The position numbers and the translations under genes are program-made. The notes under the pieces are model-generated. The model was given only the letters and a program-made list of their open reading frames with translations, was not told where the DNA came from and searched no databases. From positions 62,001 to 126,000 of the forward strand of contig CALCIE010000025.1 in NCBI GenBank assembly GCA_937907425.1: a stretch of 64,000 nucleotides of DNA, in the 5' to 3' direction. Every line of letters begins with the position of its first letter. Position 1 is the first letter of the stretch. This document shows, in pieces, positions 29,807 through 37,037 of the stretch. This DNA is from ZC4RG42 sp003242425. Its GTDB lineage: Bacteria > Pseudomonadota > Gammaproteobacteria > Burkholderiales > SG8-39.

Positions 29807-29831
29807 TTGGGCGTCCTGTCGTTCGAGAACA

Positions 29832-31568
29832 TCAGATGCTCTCCCTGATCTCCGCACCGGGCGGCGGCAGCTTGATCGGCTCCATCGGCGCGTCAGGTTG
29901 CACGCCCAGCGTGCGCAGGCTGCCGGCCATCACCTGGGCGAACACCGGTGCAGCCACCTGGCCGCCGTAGTACTGACCCGCCGACGGCTCGTCGATCATG
30001 ACCGCGACCACCAGGCGAGGGTCCGAGGCGGGCGCGAAGCCCACGAACGAGGAAACGTATTTGTCGCGCGCATAACGGCCGTCGACCAGCTTGTGCGCCG
30101 TGCCCGTCTTGCCCGCGACGCGATAGCCCATGATCTGCGCGCGCGGCGCGGTGCCGCCCGGCTGCACCGCGAGTTCCAGCATCTGGCGTACCGCCTGCGC
30201 CGTCTGCGGCGACAGCACGCGCTTGCCCTCAGGCGGCGTATCGACCTTGAGCAGCGACAGCGGCATCAGCTCGCCGTCGCGCGCGAACACCGTGTAGGCG
30301 CGGGCGAGCTGGATGAGGCTGACGGTGATCCCGTGACCGTAGGACATCGTCGCCTGTTCGATCGGCTTCCAGCTCTTGTAAGGCCGTACCCGGCCGGCCG
30401 CCTCGCCGGGGAAGCCCAGCCGCGGCGGCGAACCGAAACCGATCTCCTCGAACATCTCGTACATGGCCGCGGGCGGCATCTCGAGCGCGATCTTGGCCGA
30501 ACCGACGTTGCTCGAACGCTGGATCACCTCGGCCACGGTGAGCACGCTCTTCTCCTTGTCGTAATGGGAGTCGCGGATGGTGTTCGGGCCGATGGTGAGC
30601 GAACCGGGCGCGATGTCGATCGCGGTCTTGGGCGTGACCTTGCCGCGCTCCAGCGCCAGCGCGACTGTGATCGGTTTCAGGGTCGAACCGGGCTCGAACA
30701 TGTCGGTGACGGCGCGGTTGCGCAACTGCGCCCCGGTCAGCCCGGCGCGGTTGTTGGGGTTGTAGCTCGGCAGGTTCGCGAGAGCCAGCACTTCACCGGT
30801 GCGCACGTCGATCACCACGACCGCGCCGCCCTTGGCGCGGTGCTGGCGCACCGCTTCGCGCAACTGCCCGTAGGCGAGACTCTGGATGCGCGAATCGAGC
30901 GCGAGCACCAGATCCTTGCCGTCGCGCGCGGCAGTGATGCTGCCCGCGTCCTCCACGATGTGGCCGCGCCGGTCCTTGATGACGCGGCGGCTGCCCGGCA
31001 CGCCGGCAAGATGCGACTCGAACGCGAGCTCGATGCCTTCCTGACCGACGTCGTCGGCATTGGTGAAGCCGAGTACGTGCGCCATCACTTCGCCCGCCGG
31101 GTAGTAGCGCCGGTATTCGCGACTCAGGTGAATGCCGGGAATGCGCAGCGCGGCGACCTGCTCGGCGACCGCCGGTTCGAGCTGCCGCTTCAAGTAGACG
31201 AAATCGCGCTGGCTCGCGAGCCGCTTCTGCAGCTCGTCCCTGGACAGGCCGAGCAAGACAGCGAGTTCCTGCAATTGCTTCGCGGTGGCTTTGACGTCCG
31301 CGGGAATCGCCCACACCGCCTTCACCGGCGTGCTGATGGCGAGCGCCTCGCCGTTGCGGTCGAGGATCTTGCCGCGCGTGGCCGGCACTTCCAGCACGCG
31401 CGCGTAGCGCGATTCGCCCTTGGCCTGCAGGAAGTCCTCGTTCATCGCCTGCAGGTAGGCGGCACGGCCGAGCAGCACCAGGAAGGCGGCACCGAAGAGC
31501 GCCAGCACCAGACGCGCGCGCCATACCGGCAGACGCAGTTCCAGCACCGGGCTCTGGCTGAACTTCAT
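29832..31568 (-). CDS. ftsI: Septal peptidoglycan transpeptidase FtsI (PBP3)
   Basis: FtsI is the class B penicillin-binding protein that cross-links septal peptidoglycan with FtsW. The 578-residue protein has a short cytoplasmic N terminus and one membrane helix at about residues 18-38. The pedestal has the RGKILDRNGEALA block. The transpeptidase domain carries the catalytic S295 in GSTLKP, S352-S353-N354, and K487-T488-G489-T. The ATG at 31568 overlaps the ftsL stop by four bases; an upstream extension runs through ftsL and was rejected. Confidence 0.97.
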   Translation of the reverse strand: MKFSQSPVLELRLPVWRARLVLALFGAAFLVLLGRAAYLQAMNEDFLQAKGESRYARVLEVPATRGKILDRNGEALAISTPVKAVWAIPADVKATAKQLQELAVLLGLSRDELQKRLASQRDFVYLKRQLEPAVAEQVAALRIPGIHLSREYRRYYPAGEVMAHVLGFTNADDVGQEGIELAFESHLAGVPGSRRVIKDRRGHIVEDAGSITAARDGKDLVLALDSRIQSLAYGQLREAVRQHRAKGGAVVVIDVRTGEVLALANLPSYNPNNRAGLTGAQLRNRAVTDMFEPGSTLKPITVALALERGKVTPKTAIDIAPGSLTIGPNTIRDSHYDKEKSVLTVAEVIQRSSNVGSAKIALEMPPAAMYEMFEEIGFGSPPRLGFPGEAAGRVRPYKSWKPIEQATMSYGHGITVSLIQLARAYTVFARDGELMPLSLLKVDTPPEGKRVLSPQTAQAVRQMLELAVQPGGTAPRAQIMGYRVAGKTGTAHKLVDGRYARDKYVSSFVGFAPASDPRLVVAVMIDEPSAGQYYGGQVAAPVFAQVMAGSLRTLGVQPDAPMEPIKLPPPGAEIRESI

Positions 31569-31843
31569 CGCGCCGCCTCCTCGACGAGACGGACGACCTG
31601 CACCCGATGCGGCGCGGGACGGTCCATCTGCAGTCGCTCGCGCGCCAGCCGCTCGATGCGCTGGTGCGTACCCCAGGTGCTCTGCTCGAGCTGCAGTTGG
31701 CCCCATTCGATGTCGATCAGATGCGCACGCGCCTGCTCGCGCTCATGCGCGATCACGAGCTTGCGCGCCTTGTGCTGGGAGGTGACGAGCCCCAGCGCGC
31801 AAAGCGTGAGGACAGCCAGCAGAAGCAGATTAAGCCGCGCCAT
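31565..31843 (-). CDS. ftsL: Cell division protein FtsL
   Basis: FtsL is a small bitopic protein that forms a periplasmic coiled coil with FtsB and activates FtsWI. The 92-residue protein has a membrane helix at the N terminus (LLLLAVLTLCALGLVTSQ). A charged heptad-like segment with REQARAHLIDIEWGQLQLEQ follows, where the IEWGQLQLEQ block is the conserved FtsL motif. It ends with the short tail after RVQVVRLVEEAAR. It sits 33 bases after rsmH and overlaps ftsI. Confidence 0.94.
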   Translation of the reverse strand: MARLNLLLLAVLTLCALGLVTSQHKARKLVIAHEREQARAHLIDIEWGQLQLEQSTWGTHQRIERLARERLQMDRPAPHRVQVVRLVEEAAR

Positions 31844-31876
31844 TGTGGCAAACCCCGGTCTGCTTTCTGACGCAAT

Positions 31877-32797
31877 TCATGCCGCCACCTTTTCCGCAAC
31901 CCGCAGGATCGCGCTGCGCGCACGCGGATTGGCCGCGATCTCCGCGGCGCCCGGCCTGATCGGCCTGCCGACCACGCGCAGCACGGGCTTGGGCATCTGC
32001 GCTTCCGTAAGCGGCAAGCCTTCGGGAACTTGCGGTCGCGACTGCTCGCGCAGGTAATGCTTGACGATGCGGTCCTCCAGCGAATGGAAGGCGATCACCG
32101 CCAGGCGCCCGCCGGGCGCCAATGCTTCGACGGCCTGCGGCAGCGCTAACGACAACTCCTCAAGCTCCTGATTGATGTGAATCCGTATAGCCTGGAACGT
32201 GCGCGTCGCCGGATCCTGACCGGGTTCACGCGTGCGGACGGCGGCAGCCACGATACGGGCAAGCTCTCCTGTCGTGCGTATCCCGCCTGCGGACCGAGCA
32301 GCAACAATCGCCTTTGCAATCGGCCCAGCAAACCGTTCTTCGCCATAATTCCTGATCACTCCCTTCAGTTCCGCTTCGTCCACACGTGCCAGCCATTCGG
32401 CGGCCGTCTCCCCCTGTGTGCGGTCCATCCGCATGTCGAGCGGCGCGTCGGCGCGAAAGCTGAAACCGCGCGCCGGCTCGTCGAGCTGCGGCGACGACAC
32501 CCCCAGATCCAGCAGCACGCCGTGCACCGCGCGCACGCCCAGCTCTTGCAGCGTCGCGCGCAGACGGCCGAAACGCGCGTGGCGGATCACGAAGCGCGGA
32601 TCGTCGATCGATCGCGCCGCCTCCACCGCTTCCACGTCGCGGTCGAGTGCGATCAACCGGCCGCGCGGCCCGAGCCGGCGCAGAATCTCCCGGCTGTGCC
32701 CGCCTCGTCCGAAGGTGCCGTCCACATAGACGCCCTCGGGCTTGATCGCCAACGCATCGACCGCCTCCTGCAACAGGACGGTCCGGTGTTCGCTCAC
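31877..32797 (-). CDS. rsmH: 16S rRNA (cytosine(1402)-N(4))-methyltransferase
   Basis: RsmH methylates N4 of C1402 in the decoding centre of 16S rRNA. The 306-residue protein starts VSEHRTVLLQEAVDAL, the usual N terminus, so the GTG at 32797 was chosen over an extension to 32869. The SAM-binding block is YVDGTFGRGGHSREIL. DLGVSSPQLDEPARGFSF and FHSLEDRIVKHYLRE are diagnostic of the family. It begins 10 bases after mraZ and is the second gene of the dcw operon. Confidence 0.97.
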   Translation of the reverse strand: MSEHRTVLLQEAVDALAIKPEGVYVDGTFGRGGHSREILRRLGPRGRLIALDRDVEAVEAARSIDDPRFVIRHARFGRLRATLQELGVRAVHGVLLDLGVSSPQLDEPARGFSFRADAPLDMRMDRTQGETAAEWLARVDEAELKGVIRNYGEERFAGPIAKAIVAARSAGGIRTTGELARIVAAAVRTREPGQDPATRTFQAIRIHINQELEELSLALPQAVEALAPGGRLAVIAFHSLEDRIVKHYLREQSRPQVPEGLPLTEAQMPKPVLRVVGRPIRPGAAEIAANPRARSAILRVAEKVAA

Positions 32798-32807
32798 ATG
32801 CCACCCG

Positions 32808-33251
32808 TCAGAGAACGAAATCTTCTGTACCGGAGGGCGGCTTCGAAGCCACTTCATCCATCGCCGCACCGAGCTGCGCTTCCCAGCGCTCCAGGCTCCA
32901 GAGCTCGAAGTGCGTGCCCTGTCCGACCAGCATGACGGACTTCTGGATCTCGGCCAGTCTGCGCAGTGCGGGAGGAATGAGGATGCGGCCGGAGCTGTCC
33001 GGCTCCAGCTCTTCGGCGTAACCGATGACCATGCGGCGCCACCAGCGGGCGTGCGCCTCCATGGTGGGCAGTTGGGCGATCTTGGCGCTGATGGGCTCGA
33101 AAGCCGCGCTCGGAAACAGCAACAGGCAGCGGTCCGGGTGGCCGGTCAGTACGACCCTGCCGGTCCCGGACAACAGCGCATCCCGATGCTTGGTCGGCAC
33201 CGCAATGCGGCCCTTCGCATCGAGACTCAGCTCGCTTGCCCCTTGAAACAA
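32808..33251 (-). CDS. mraZ: Transcriptional regulator MraZ
   Basis: MraZ binds repeats upstream of its own gene and modulates the dcw operon. The 147-residue protein has two SpoVT-AbrB-like swapped-hairpin domains, LDAKGRIAVPTKHRDAL near residue 12 and PDSSGRILIPPALRRLA near residue 85. It starts MFQGASELSLDAKGR, the family's standard N terminus, which fixes an unusual TTG start at 33249-33251; GGAGGAAA lies eight bases upstream. Its presumed operator of four GTGG repeats and a sigma70-type promoter lie 36-96 bases upstream. Confidence 0.97.
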   Translation of the reverse strand: MFQGASELSLDAKGRIAVPTKHRDALLSGTGRVVLTGHPDRCLLLFPSAAFEPISAKIAQLPTMEAHARWWRRMVIGYAEELEPDSSGRILIPPALRRLAEIQKSVMLVGQGTHFELWSLERWEAQLGAAMDEVASKPPSGTEDFVL

Positions 33252-33280
33252 GATGTTTCCTCCGCCCCTGGGAAAGTGGC

Positions 33281-33320
33281 TTTATGCCACTTTCCGCCAC
33301 TTATTCCCACGTTTTGCCAC
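33281..33320 (-). promoter_or_regulatory. MraZ operator: four GTGG direct repeats at 10-bp spacing
   Basis: On the minus strand GTGG occurs four times at exact 10-base intervals: forward-strand CCAC at 33287-33290, 33297-33300, 33307-33310 and 33317-33320. The bases between them are mostly A-rich. MraZ is known to bind short G-rich direct repeats with one-helical-turn spacing upstream of mraZ, and this arrangement matches. The promoter-proximal repeat overlaps the predicted -10 hexamer, so binding would be expected to repress. Confidence 0.88.
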
Positions 33321-33347
33321 TCTAGTGGAGAACCGATGGAGGGTCAA
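33319..33347 (-). promoter_or_regulatory. Predicted sigma70 promoter of the dcw cluster
   Basis: On the minus strand TTGACC (forward 33342-33347) is separated by exactly 17 bases from TAGAGT (forward 33319-33324). Both hexamers are close to consensus and the spacing is optimal. Transcription would begin near 33312, giving a leader of about 60 bases before the mraZ TTG. It partly overlaps the first MraZ repeat. Confidence 0.75.
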
Positions 33348-33609
33348 GCGCCTTCTGTAAATTTTCTGCTGTTGTGACAATGACTTAGCGGCACTTGTTG
33401 AGACCAAAACTCGTTGAAAATAGGTTCAAGGAAATGAAGGAGATAGCCCACAAACCGAAAGTATTTTGTGAGCTTTTGGGCGGTTCCGGCCCGCAACGAC
33501 GGGGCAATTTGCGCAAGCGCACGACGGACGGATCGGCGGAGCGGCCGGGCGGCCGGCACCGCGGCGGACGGGGCGACTAGAATCCCGCCCTGAAGGAAGG
33601 AGCTACTCC
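33348..33609. other. Gene-free upstream part of the 358-bp mraZ / small-membrane-gene gap
   Basis: The complete gap runs from 33252 to 33609 and separates the minus-strand dcw cluster from the plus-strand gene at 33610. The mraZ leader, operator and promoter fill 33252-33347. From about 33350 to 33480 the sequence is distinctly richer in A and T than its surroundings, as expected for a control region. A 71-codon minus-strand open frame here (33344-33559) has no family resemblance, and I do not call it. Presumably a plus-strand promoter for the 33610 gene is also present, but I cannot identify it. Confidence 0.5.
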
Positions 33610-33795
33610 ATGTTAAAAACCGCCGCTATCACGTTCGGCCTGGGCGTAGCGCTCGCCTTCGGCGAATGGCTGCTCGCCCGGCGCAAGAAAGAGGGCGTCA
33701 CCCCCGCCGACCGGCAACGGATGTTCGGCATCCTCCGGATCAGCGCCGCACTGGCACTCCTGGCCGGCTGGATCGCCTGGATGATGGCCGAATAA
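33610..33795 (+). CDS. Small two-helix membrane protein, function unknown
   Basis: This predicted protein is 61 residues long. It has an N-terminal hydrophobic helix (ITFGLGVALAFGEWLLA), a basic loop ARRKKEGVTPADRQRMFG and a second helix (ALALLAGWIAWMMA). The ATG has a near-perfect AAGGAG seven bases upstream, which is the best reason to believe it is translated. The positive loop predicts that it faces the cytoplasm. It is 36 bases upstream of the Gdx-type exporter gene and may be co-transcribed with it. I do not recognise a family. Confidence 0.6.
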   Translation: MLKTAAITFGLGVALAFGEWLLARRKKEGVTPADRQRMFGILRISAALALLAGWIAWMMAE

Positions 33796-33831
33796 TTCAC
33801 CTGCGGCGCCGCCGCATCCCGGGGAACAAGC

Positions 33832-34152
33832 ATGCACTGGTTCTATCTCGCCCTGGCCGGGGCGCTGGAAATCGTCTGGGCCGTCGGGCTCAAGTACACC
33901 GAGGGCTTCACCCGCCCCATGGCCACCCTCGTCACCGTCGCGGCAATGGTCGGCAGCGTAGTGCTGCTCGGCCTCGCCCTTCGCGCCATCCCTGTCGGCA
34001 CGGGCTACGCCGTCTGGACCGGCATCGGCGCGGCCGGCACCGCGATCCTCGGCATCCTGCTGTTCGGCGAGCCGGCCACGGCAGCGCGCCTGGGCTGCAT
34101 CGGGCTCATCGTCGCGGGCATCGTCGGCCTGAAACTGGTGTCGCCGGTCTGA
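33832..34152 (+). CDS. gdx: SMR-family exporter, Gdx/SugE type
   Basis: This 106-residue four-helix membrane protein belongs to the small multidrug resistance family. The membrane-embedded glutamate is E13 in AGALEIVWAVGLKYTEGF. The WAVGLKYTEGF sequence is of the SugE/Gdx subtype, whose members exchange guanidinium for protons, rather than of the broad EmrE subtype. GTGYAVWTGIGAAGTAI is the conserved third-helix region. No guanidine riboswitch was recognised upstream. The substrate is inferred from subtype only. Confidence 0.85.
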   Translation: MHWFYLALAGALEIVWAVGLKYTEGFTRPMATLVTVAAMVGSVVLLGLALRAIPVGTGYAVWTGIGAAGTAILGILLFGEPATAARLGCIGLIVAGIVGLKLVSPV

Positions 34153-34202
34153 AAGCACGCGCGGCGTTGAAGCGCCGCCCGCGCTCGTGCGATCATCGCC
34201 GC

Positions 34203-34625
34203 ATGAGTCAACTGTCGCGCGTACGCATTCCCTTCGTCGAACACCTCGGCATCCGCCTGCTCGAACAATCCAAGGAACGCGCGGTGATCGCGCTCGACAA
34301 ACGGCCCGAATTGCTCAATAGCTGGGGCTCCATGCACGGCGGCGTGATCATGACCATGCTCGACTACGTCATGGGCGCCGCGGTGCGCGGCCACTACGAG
34401 GCCGACCAGAGCGTGCTCACCGTCGACATGTCGCTCGGCTTCATGAACGCGGCCTTCAGCGAGAGCATCACCGCCGAGGGCAGAGTGCTGCACAGCGGTC
34501 GCTCCACCGCCTTCTGCGAAGCCGAGGCGCGCGACCACAACGGCACCCTGCTCGCCAAGGCGATCGGCACGTTCAAACTGCTGCCGAAGGCGGGCGGCCG
34601 GGAAGAAATGCGCAGCGAATCCTGA
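34203..34625 (+). CDS. PaaI-type hotdog-fold thioesterase
   Basis: This 140-residue protein is a single hotdog domain of the PaaI/YdiI-like thioesterase family, which hydrolyse acyl-CoA or aryl-CoA esters in the cytoplasm. The active-site segment is NSWGSMHGGVIMTMLDYVMG, with the HGG turn. VDMSLGFMNAAF and EGRVLHSGRSTAFCEAE follow as the beta-strand core. The ATG at 34203 is 50 bases after the exporter gene on the same strand. The substrate cannot be told from sequence. It is convergent with the TonB-like lipoprotein gene, leaving 17 bases between the stops. Confidence 0.85.
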   Translation: MSQLSRVRIPFVEHLGIRLLEQSKERAVIALDKRPELLNSWGSMHGGVIMTMLDYVMGAAVRGHYEADQSVLTVDMSLGFMNAAFSESITAEGRVLHSGRSTAFCEAEARDHNGTLLAKAIGTFKLLPKAGGREEMRSES

Positions 34626-34642
34626 GGGTGCAGGCTCGGCGC

Positions 34643-35170
34643 TCAGCGCGAAGCGCGCTTGGTGACGATCCCTTCGGCGCCCATCTGCCTGCCCGCGAGC
34701 GTACGCAGCTGGAAGCGGCCGTCCTCGCGGAACAGCCAGGTTTCGAGATAGCTCACCGCCCGGGCATCGCCCAGCAGCTCGGACGAGGGCTTGGGAAGAA
34801 GACCGGCCTTGCGCACGCTTTCCACCGCGGTGCGTTCCAGATCCTTGAAACCGTTCGAACGATGCACCGCGACGTCGACGGGACGGCCCTCCTCGTCCAC
34901 GGTGATCTTCAGTACCACCACGGATTTGAGCAGCGGCGGCAATTCGCCGCCGAAGGTCCGCTTGGGCTGCGCGGCGTAAATGCGTTCCGCCACGGCACGC
35001 TTATAGGCGTGGAGCGCCGCGTTGTGCGGCGCCGGTTTCGCTCTTACGACGCGCGGTCCGGTCTGCGCCGGCGTCTCCTGCGTCGCTTTGCGCGGTTCCT
35101 CGGTAGTCGCGCAGCCGGTCAGAATGGCAAGGATGACGAGCGCCGCGCGCAGACGTTCACTGTGCCGCAT
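34643..35170 (-). CDS. Lipoprotein with TonB-C-like domain
   Basis: This 175-residue protein has a lipoprotein signal peptide (LVILAILTGC, lipidated Cys near residue 20). A low-complexity linker rich in T, P and A follows. The C-terminal domain of about 90 residues resembles TonB_C, with LLKSVVVLKITVDEEGRPVD and SNGFKDLERTAVESVRKA. A TonB transducer normally has an N-terminal membrane helix and sits with ExbBD. Here the protein is a predicted lipoprotein and no exbB or exbD is nearby, so energy transduction is doubtful. The ATG at 35170 has GGAGA upstream; the open frame reaches 35305. Confidence 0.75.
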   Translation of the reverse strand: MRHSERLRAALVILAILTGCATTEEPRKATQETPAQTGPRVVRAKPAPHNAALHAYKRAVAERIYAAQPKRTFGGELPPLLKSVVVLKITVDEEGRPVDVAVHRSNGFKDLERTAVESVRKAGLLPKPSSELLGDARAVSYLETWLFREDGRFQLRTLAGRQMGAEGIVTKRASR

Positions 35171-35334
35171 GAGAGTCTCCAACATGAATGCGCGCAGCCT
35201 AGCACGGCCGCAGTTTATGCTGTTGTCATAGACGTGAACTGCTTCACGCATGCGTGCAAGAATGAGACGCTGACTGTCGTGCATCGCACACACTTCGCCT
35301 GGCATGCGGTGCCTGCGGCACAGGGAGGACCACG

Positions 35335-35817
35335 ATGAGCATGACGGAATGGATGGAGATGGCCAGTTATGTCGTGACCGTGTTCGGCCTGCCCTTCGCC
35401 ATCTACGCCTTCATCCGCGAACAGCGCAAGGAGCGCGAGAACGAGGACGAGGAAGGGTGGCAGCGGCTGTCCGACGCCTACAACGACTTTCTCAAACTGG
35501 TGCTCGCCAATCCGGACCTGAAGCTGCTCACCGGCGAGCGCGCGTTCGATCTCAGCGAGGAGCAGCGCGAACGCCAGCGCGTGATCTTCGAAATGCTGAT
35601 CTCGCTGTTCGAACGCGCCTACATCCTGCTCTACACCGAACCGCTCACCGGCCGTCGCAAGCGCCGCTGGCATTCATGGGAGGACTACATGCGCCACTGG
35701 TGCGCACGGGAGGACTTCCGCGAGCTGCTGCCGGAAATGCTGAGCGGCGAGGACGAGGAATTCGCCGCGTACATCGAACGGCTGGCGCGGGAGGAAGCGA
35801 CGCGCAGGCCGCGGTAG
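35335..35817 (+). CDS. Membrane-anchored hypothetical protein
   Basis: This 160-residue protein begins with one hydrophobic helix (ASYVVTVFGLPFAIYAFI, about residues 10-27). The rest is a highly charged, probably helical cytoplasmic domain. It contains REQRKERENEDEEGWQRLSD, then a hydrophobic core MLISLFERAYILLYTEPLTG and acidic-basic helices to the end. The ATG has an AGGGAGG ribosome binding site about six bases upstream. I do not recognise the family; similar anchored proteins of unknown function occur widely. It is divergent from the TonB-like lipoprotein and convergent with the MliC gene. Confidence 0.7.
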   Translation: MSMTEWMEMASYVVTVFGLPFAIYAFIREQRKERENEDEEGWQRLSDAYNDFLKLVLANPDLKLLTGERAFDLSEEQRERQRVIFEMLISLFERAYILLYTEPLTGRRKRRWHSWEDYMRHWCAREDFRELLPEMLSGEDEEFAAYIERLAREEATRRPR

Positions 35818-35838
35818 CACGCCGGCCGCGTCCGGCAA

Positions 35839-36165
35839 TCAGGCGGCCGGACGCTTGCAGCCGCTGTGCGTGCGTTCTCCGCGCATCTCCAGCCAGGCGC
35901 CCTCGTCGCCGGCGTCGAACGTGGAAATGCCGTTGGTGTAACGACCGCCGTCGGTGCGATCAAGGCGGAATTCGCGCTCCGGCAGGATCACCATGACCGA
36001 ACGTCCCTCGTCCATGAAGCGCACGGCCAGCTGTTTGCCCTTTTCGCATTGATAGACGACGGCATCGCTCGGAATGCGCGACTGTTCCTGCGGCCCGCTG
36101 AACGGCCACCAGCTGCCGCAACCCGCCAACGCGAGCAGCGCGGCAACAGCCAGCAAGTGTCTCAT
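35839..36165 (-). CDS. MliC-family lipoprotein (C-type lysozyme inhibitor)
   Basis: This 108-residue protein has a lipoprotein signal (LLALAGC, lipidated C16) and an MliC-like beta-barrel. The conserved features are YQCEKGKQLAVRF with the first disulphide cysteine, a MVILPEREFRLDR strand, and the C-terminal cysteine in HSGCKRP. MliC proteins sit in the periplasm and block host lysozyme. The ATG has GAGGAG upstream. It is the third gene of a glpD-EEP-MliC set on the minus strand, 23 bases after the EEP gene. Confidence 0.82.
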   Translation of the reverse strand: MRHLLAVAALLALAGCGSWWPFSGPQEQSRIPSDAVVYQCEKGKQLAVRFMDEGRSVMVILPEREFRLDRTDGGRYTNGISTFDAGDEGAWLEMRGERTHSGCKRPAA

Positions 36166-36188
36166 CCTCTACTCCTCGTTATCGTTCG

Positions 36189-37037
36189 CTATTCGAAAAC
36201 CGCCAGTACCGGCTGGTGATCCGACGCCGTGGTCCGCAGATCCACGTACACCTTCCGCAGCCGCTGCAGCAGATCCTCCGTGGCGAAGATGAAATCGCAG
36301 CTCAAGGGCTGCGGCCATCGTTCGCGATCGTGCACGCCGAGGGTGTGCGGATGCGGCTCGCCCGGGTGCGCGTGCGCCCACGCGTCGCGCAGGCGGCTGG
36401 CCGTGCCGTTGTCCGCCTGCAGCCGTTCATAAAGCGGATCGTCGGGACCGAAATTGAAATCGGCCGTGAGGATCGCCGTACGCGTCTGCGGCACATGCCG
36501 GAACGGCCCCTGATCCTTGCCGCCGGCCGGCGCGTCGACCTCGGCCCACGCACAGGCTTCGGCATGCCATGCGCGAATGGCTTCCACCTGGGCGCTGCGC
36601 TGGTGCGCGGAATAGTACTCGAGATGCGTGGTCATCACACGCACCGCCCCCAGAGGTGTGTCGATGCGCGCCTCGATCAGCATGCGCGGCATGCTCGGCC
36701 GCCCGGCGTCCGGCGGCGAGGGCAGTTGCATGCGGCGCACCGCAAGCACCGGATAACGGCTGAGAATCATGTTGCCGAACGCACGACGGCTACCGTCGGC
36801 GCCGCGCACGTCGACCGCCGCGCCGGGAACGGCTTCGAAACCGGGCAAGGCCTCGGCCAGAACGGCGAACTGGTTTTCGCCTGCGCTGCCCGGCAGCTCG
36901 GGAAAATTGGCCGCGACCTCCTGCAAGCAGAGGATGTCGAAATCGGCGATGCGTCGCGCTTCGCGCACGATGCGCAAGGGATCGACCCGGCCGTCGAGGC
37001 CGCGGCACCACTGCACGTTCCAGGTGATGAGCTTCAT
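36189..37037 (-). CDS. Endonuclease/exonuclease/phosphatase family protein
   Basis: This 282-residue protein has the DNase I-like fold. It starts MKLITWNVQWCRGLDGRVDP with the catalytic Asn, then ILCLQEVAANF with the metal-binding Glu. MTTHLEYYSAHQR, the TADFNFG block and the C-terminal SDHQPVLAVF complete the active site. The substrate could be nucleic acid or a phosphoester. The ATG overlaps the glpD stop by four bases. The second such enzyme in the window is the YbhP-like protein at 40288, with which it shares only the fold. Confidence 0.88.
   Translation of the reverse strand: MKLITWNVQWCRGLDGRVDPLRIVREARRIADFDILCLQEVAANFPELPGSAGENQFAVLAEALPGFEAVPGAAVDVRGADGSRRAFGNMILSRYPVLAVRRMQLPSPPDAGRPSMPRMLIEARIDTPLGAVRVMTTHLEYYSAHQRSAQVEAIRAWHAEACAWAEVDAPAGGKDQGPFRHVPQTRTAILTADFNFGPDDPLYERLQADNGTASRLRDAWAHAHPGEPHPHTLGVHDRERWPQPLSCDFIFATEDLLQRLRKVYVDLRTTASDHQPVLAVFE

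Noticed and set aside
33344..33559. A 71-codon minus-strand frame upstream of mraZ
   Set aside because: It covers the AT-rich control region with the dcw promoter -35 and has no family resemblance; the region is better explained as regulatory sequence.
33796..33831. A guanidine riboswitch before the Gdx-type exporter
   Set aside because: The 36-base gap is too short for the larger classes and shows no paired hairpins with ACGR loops that would mark the small class.
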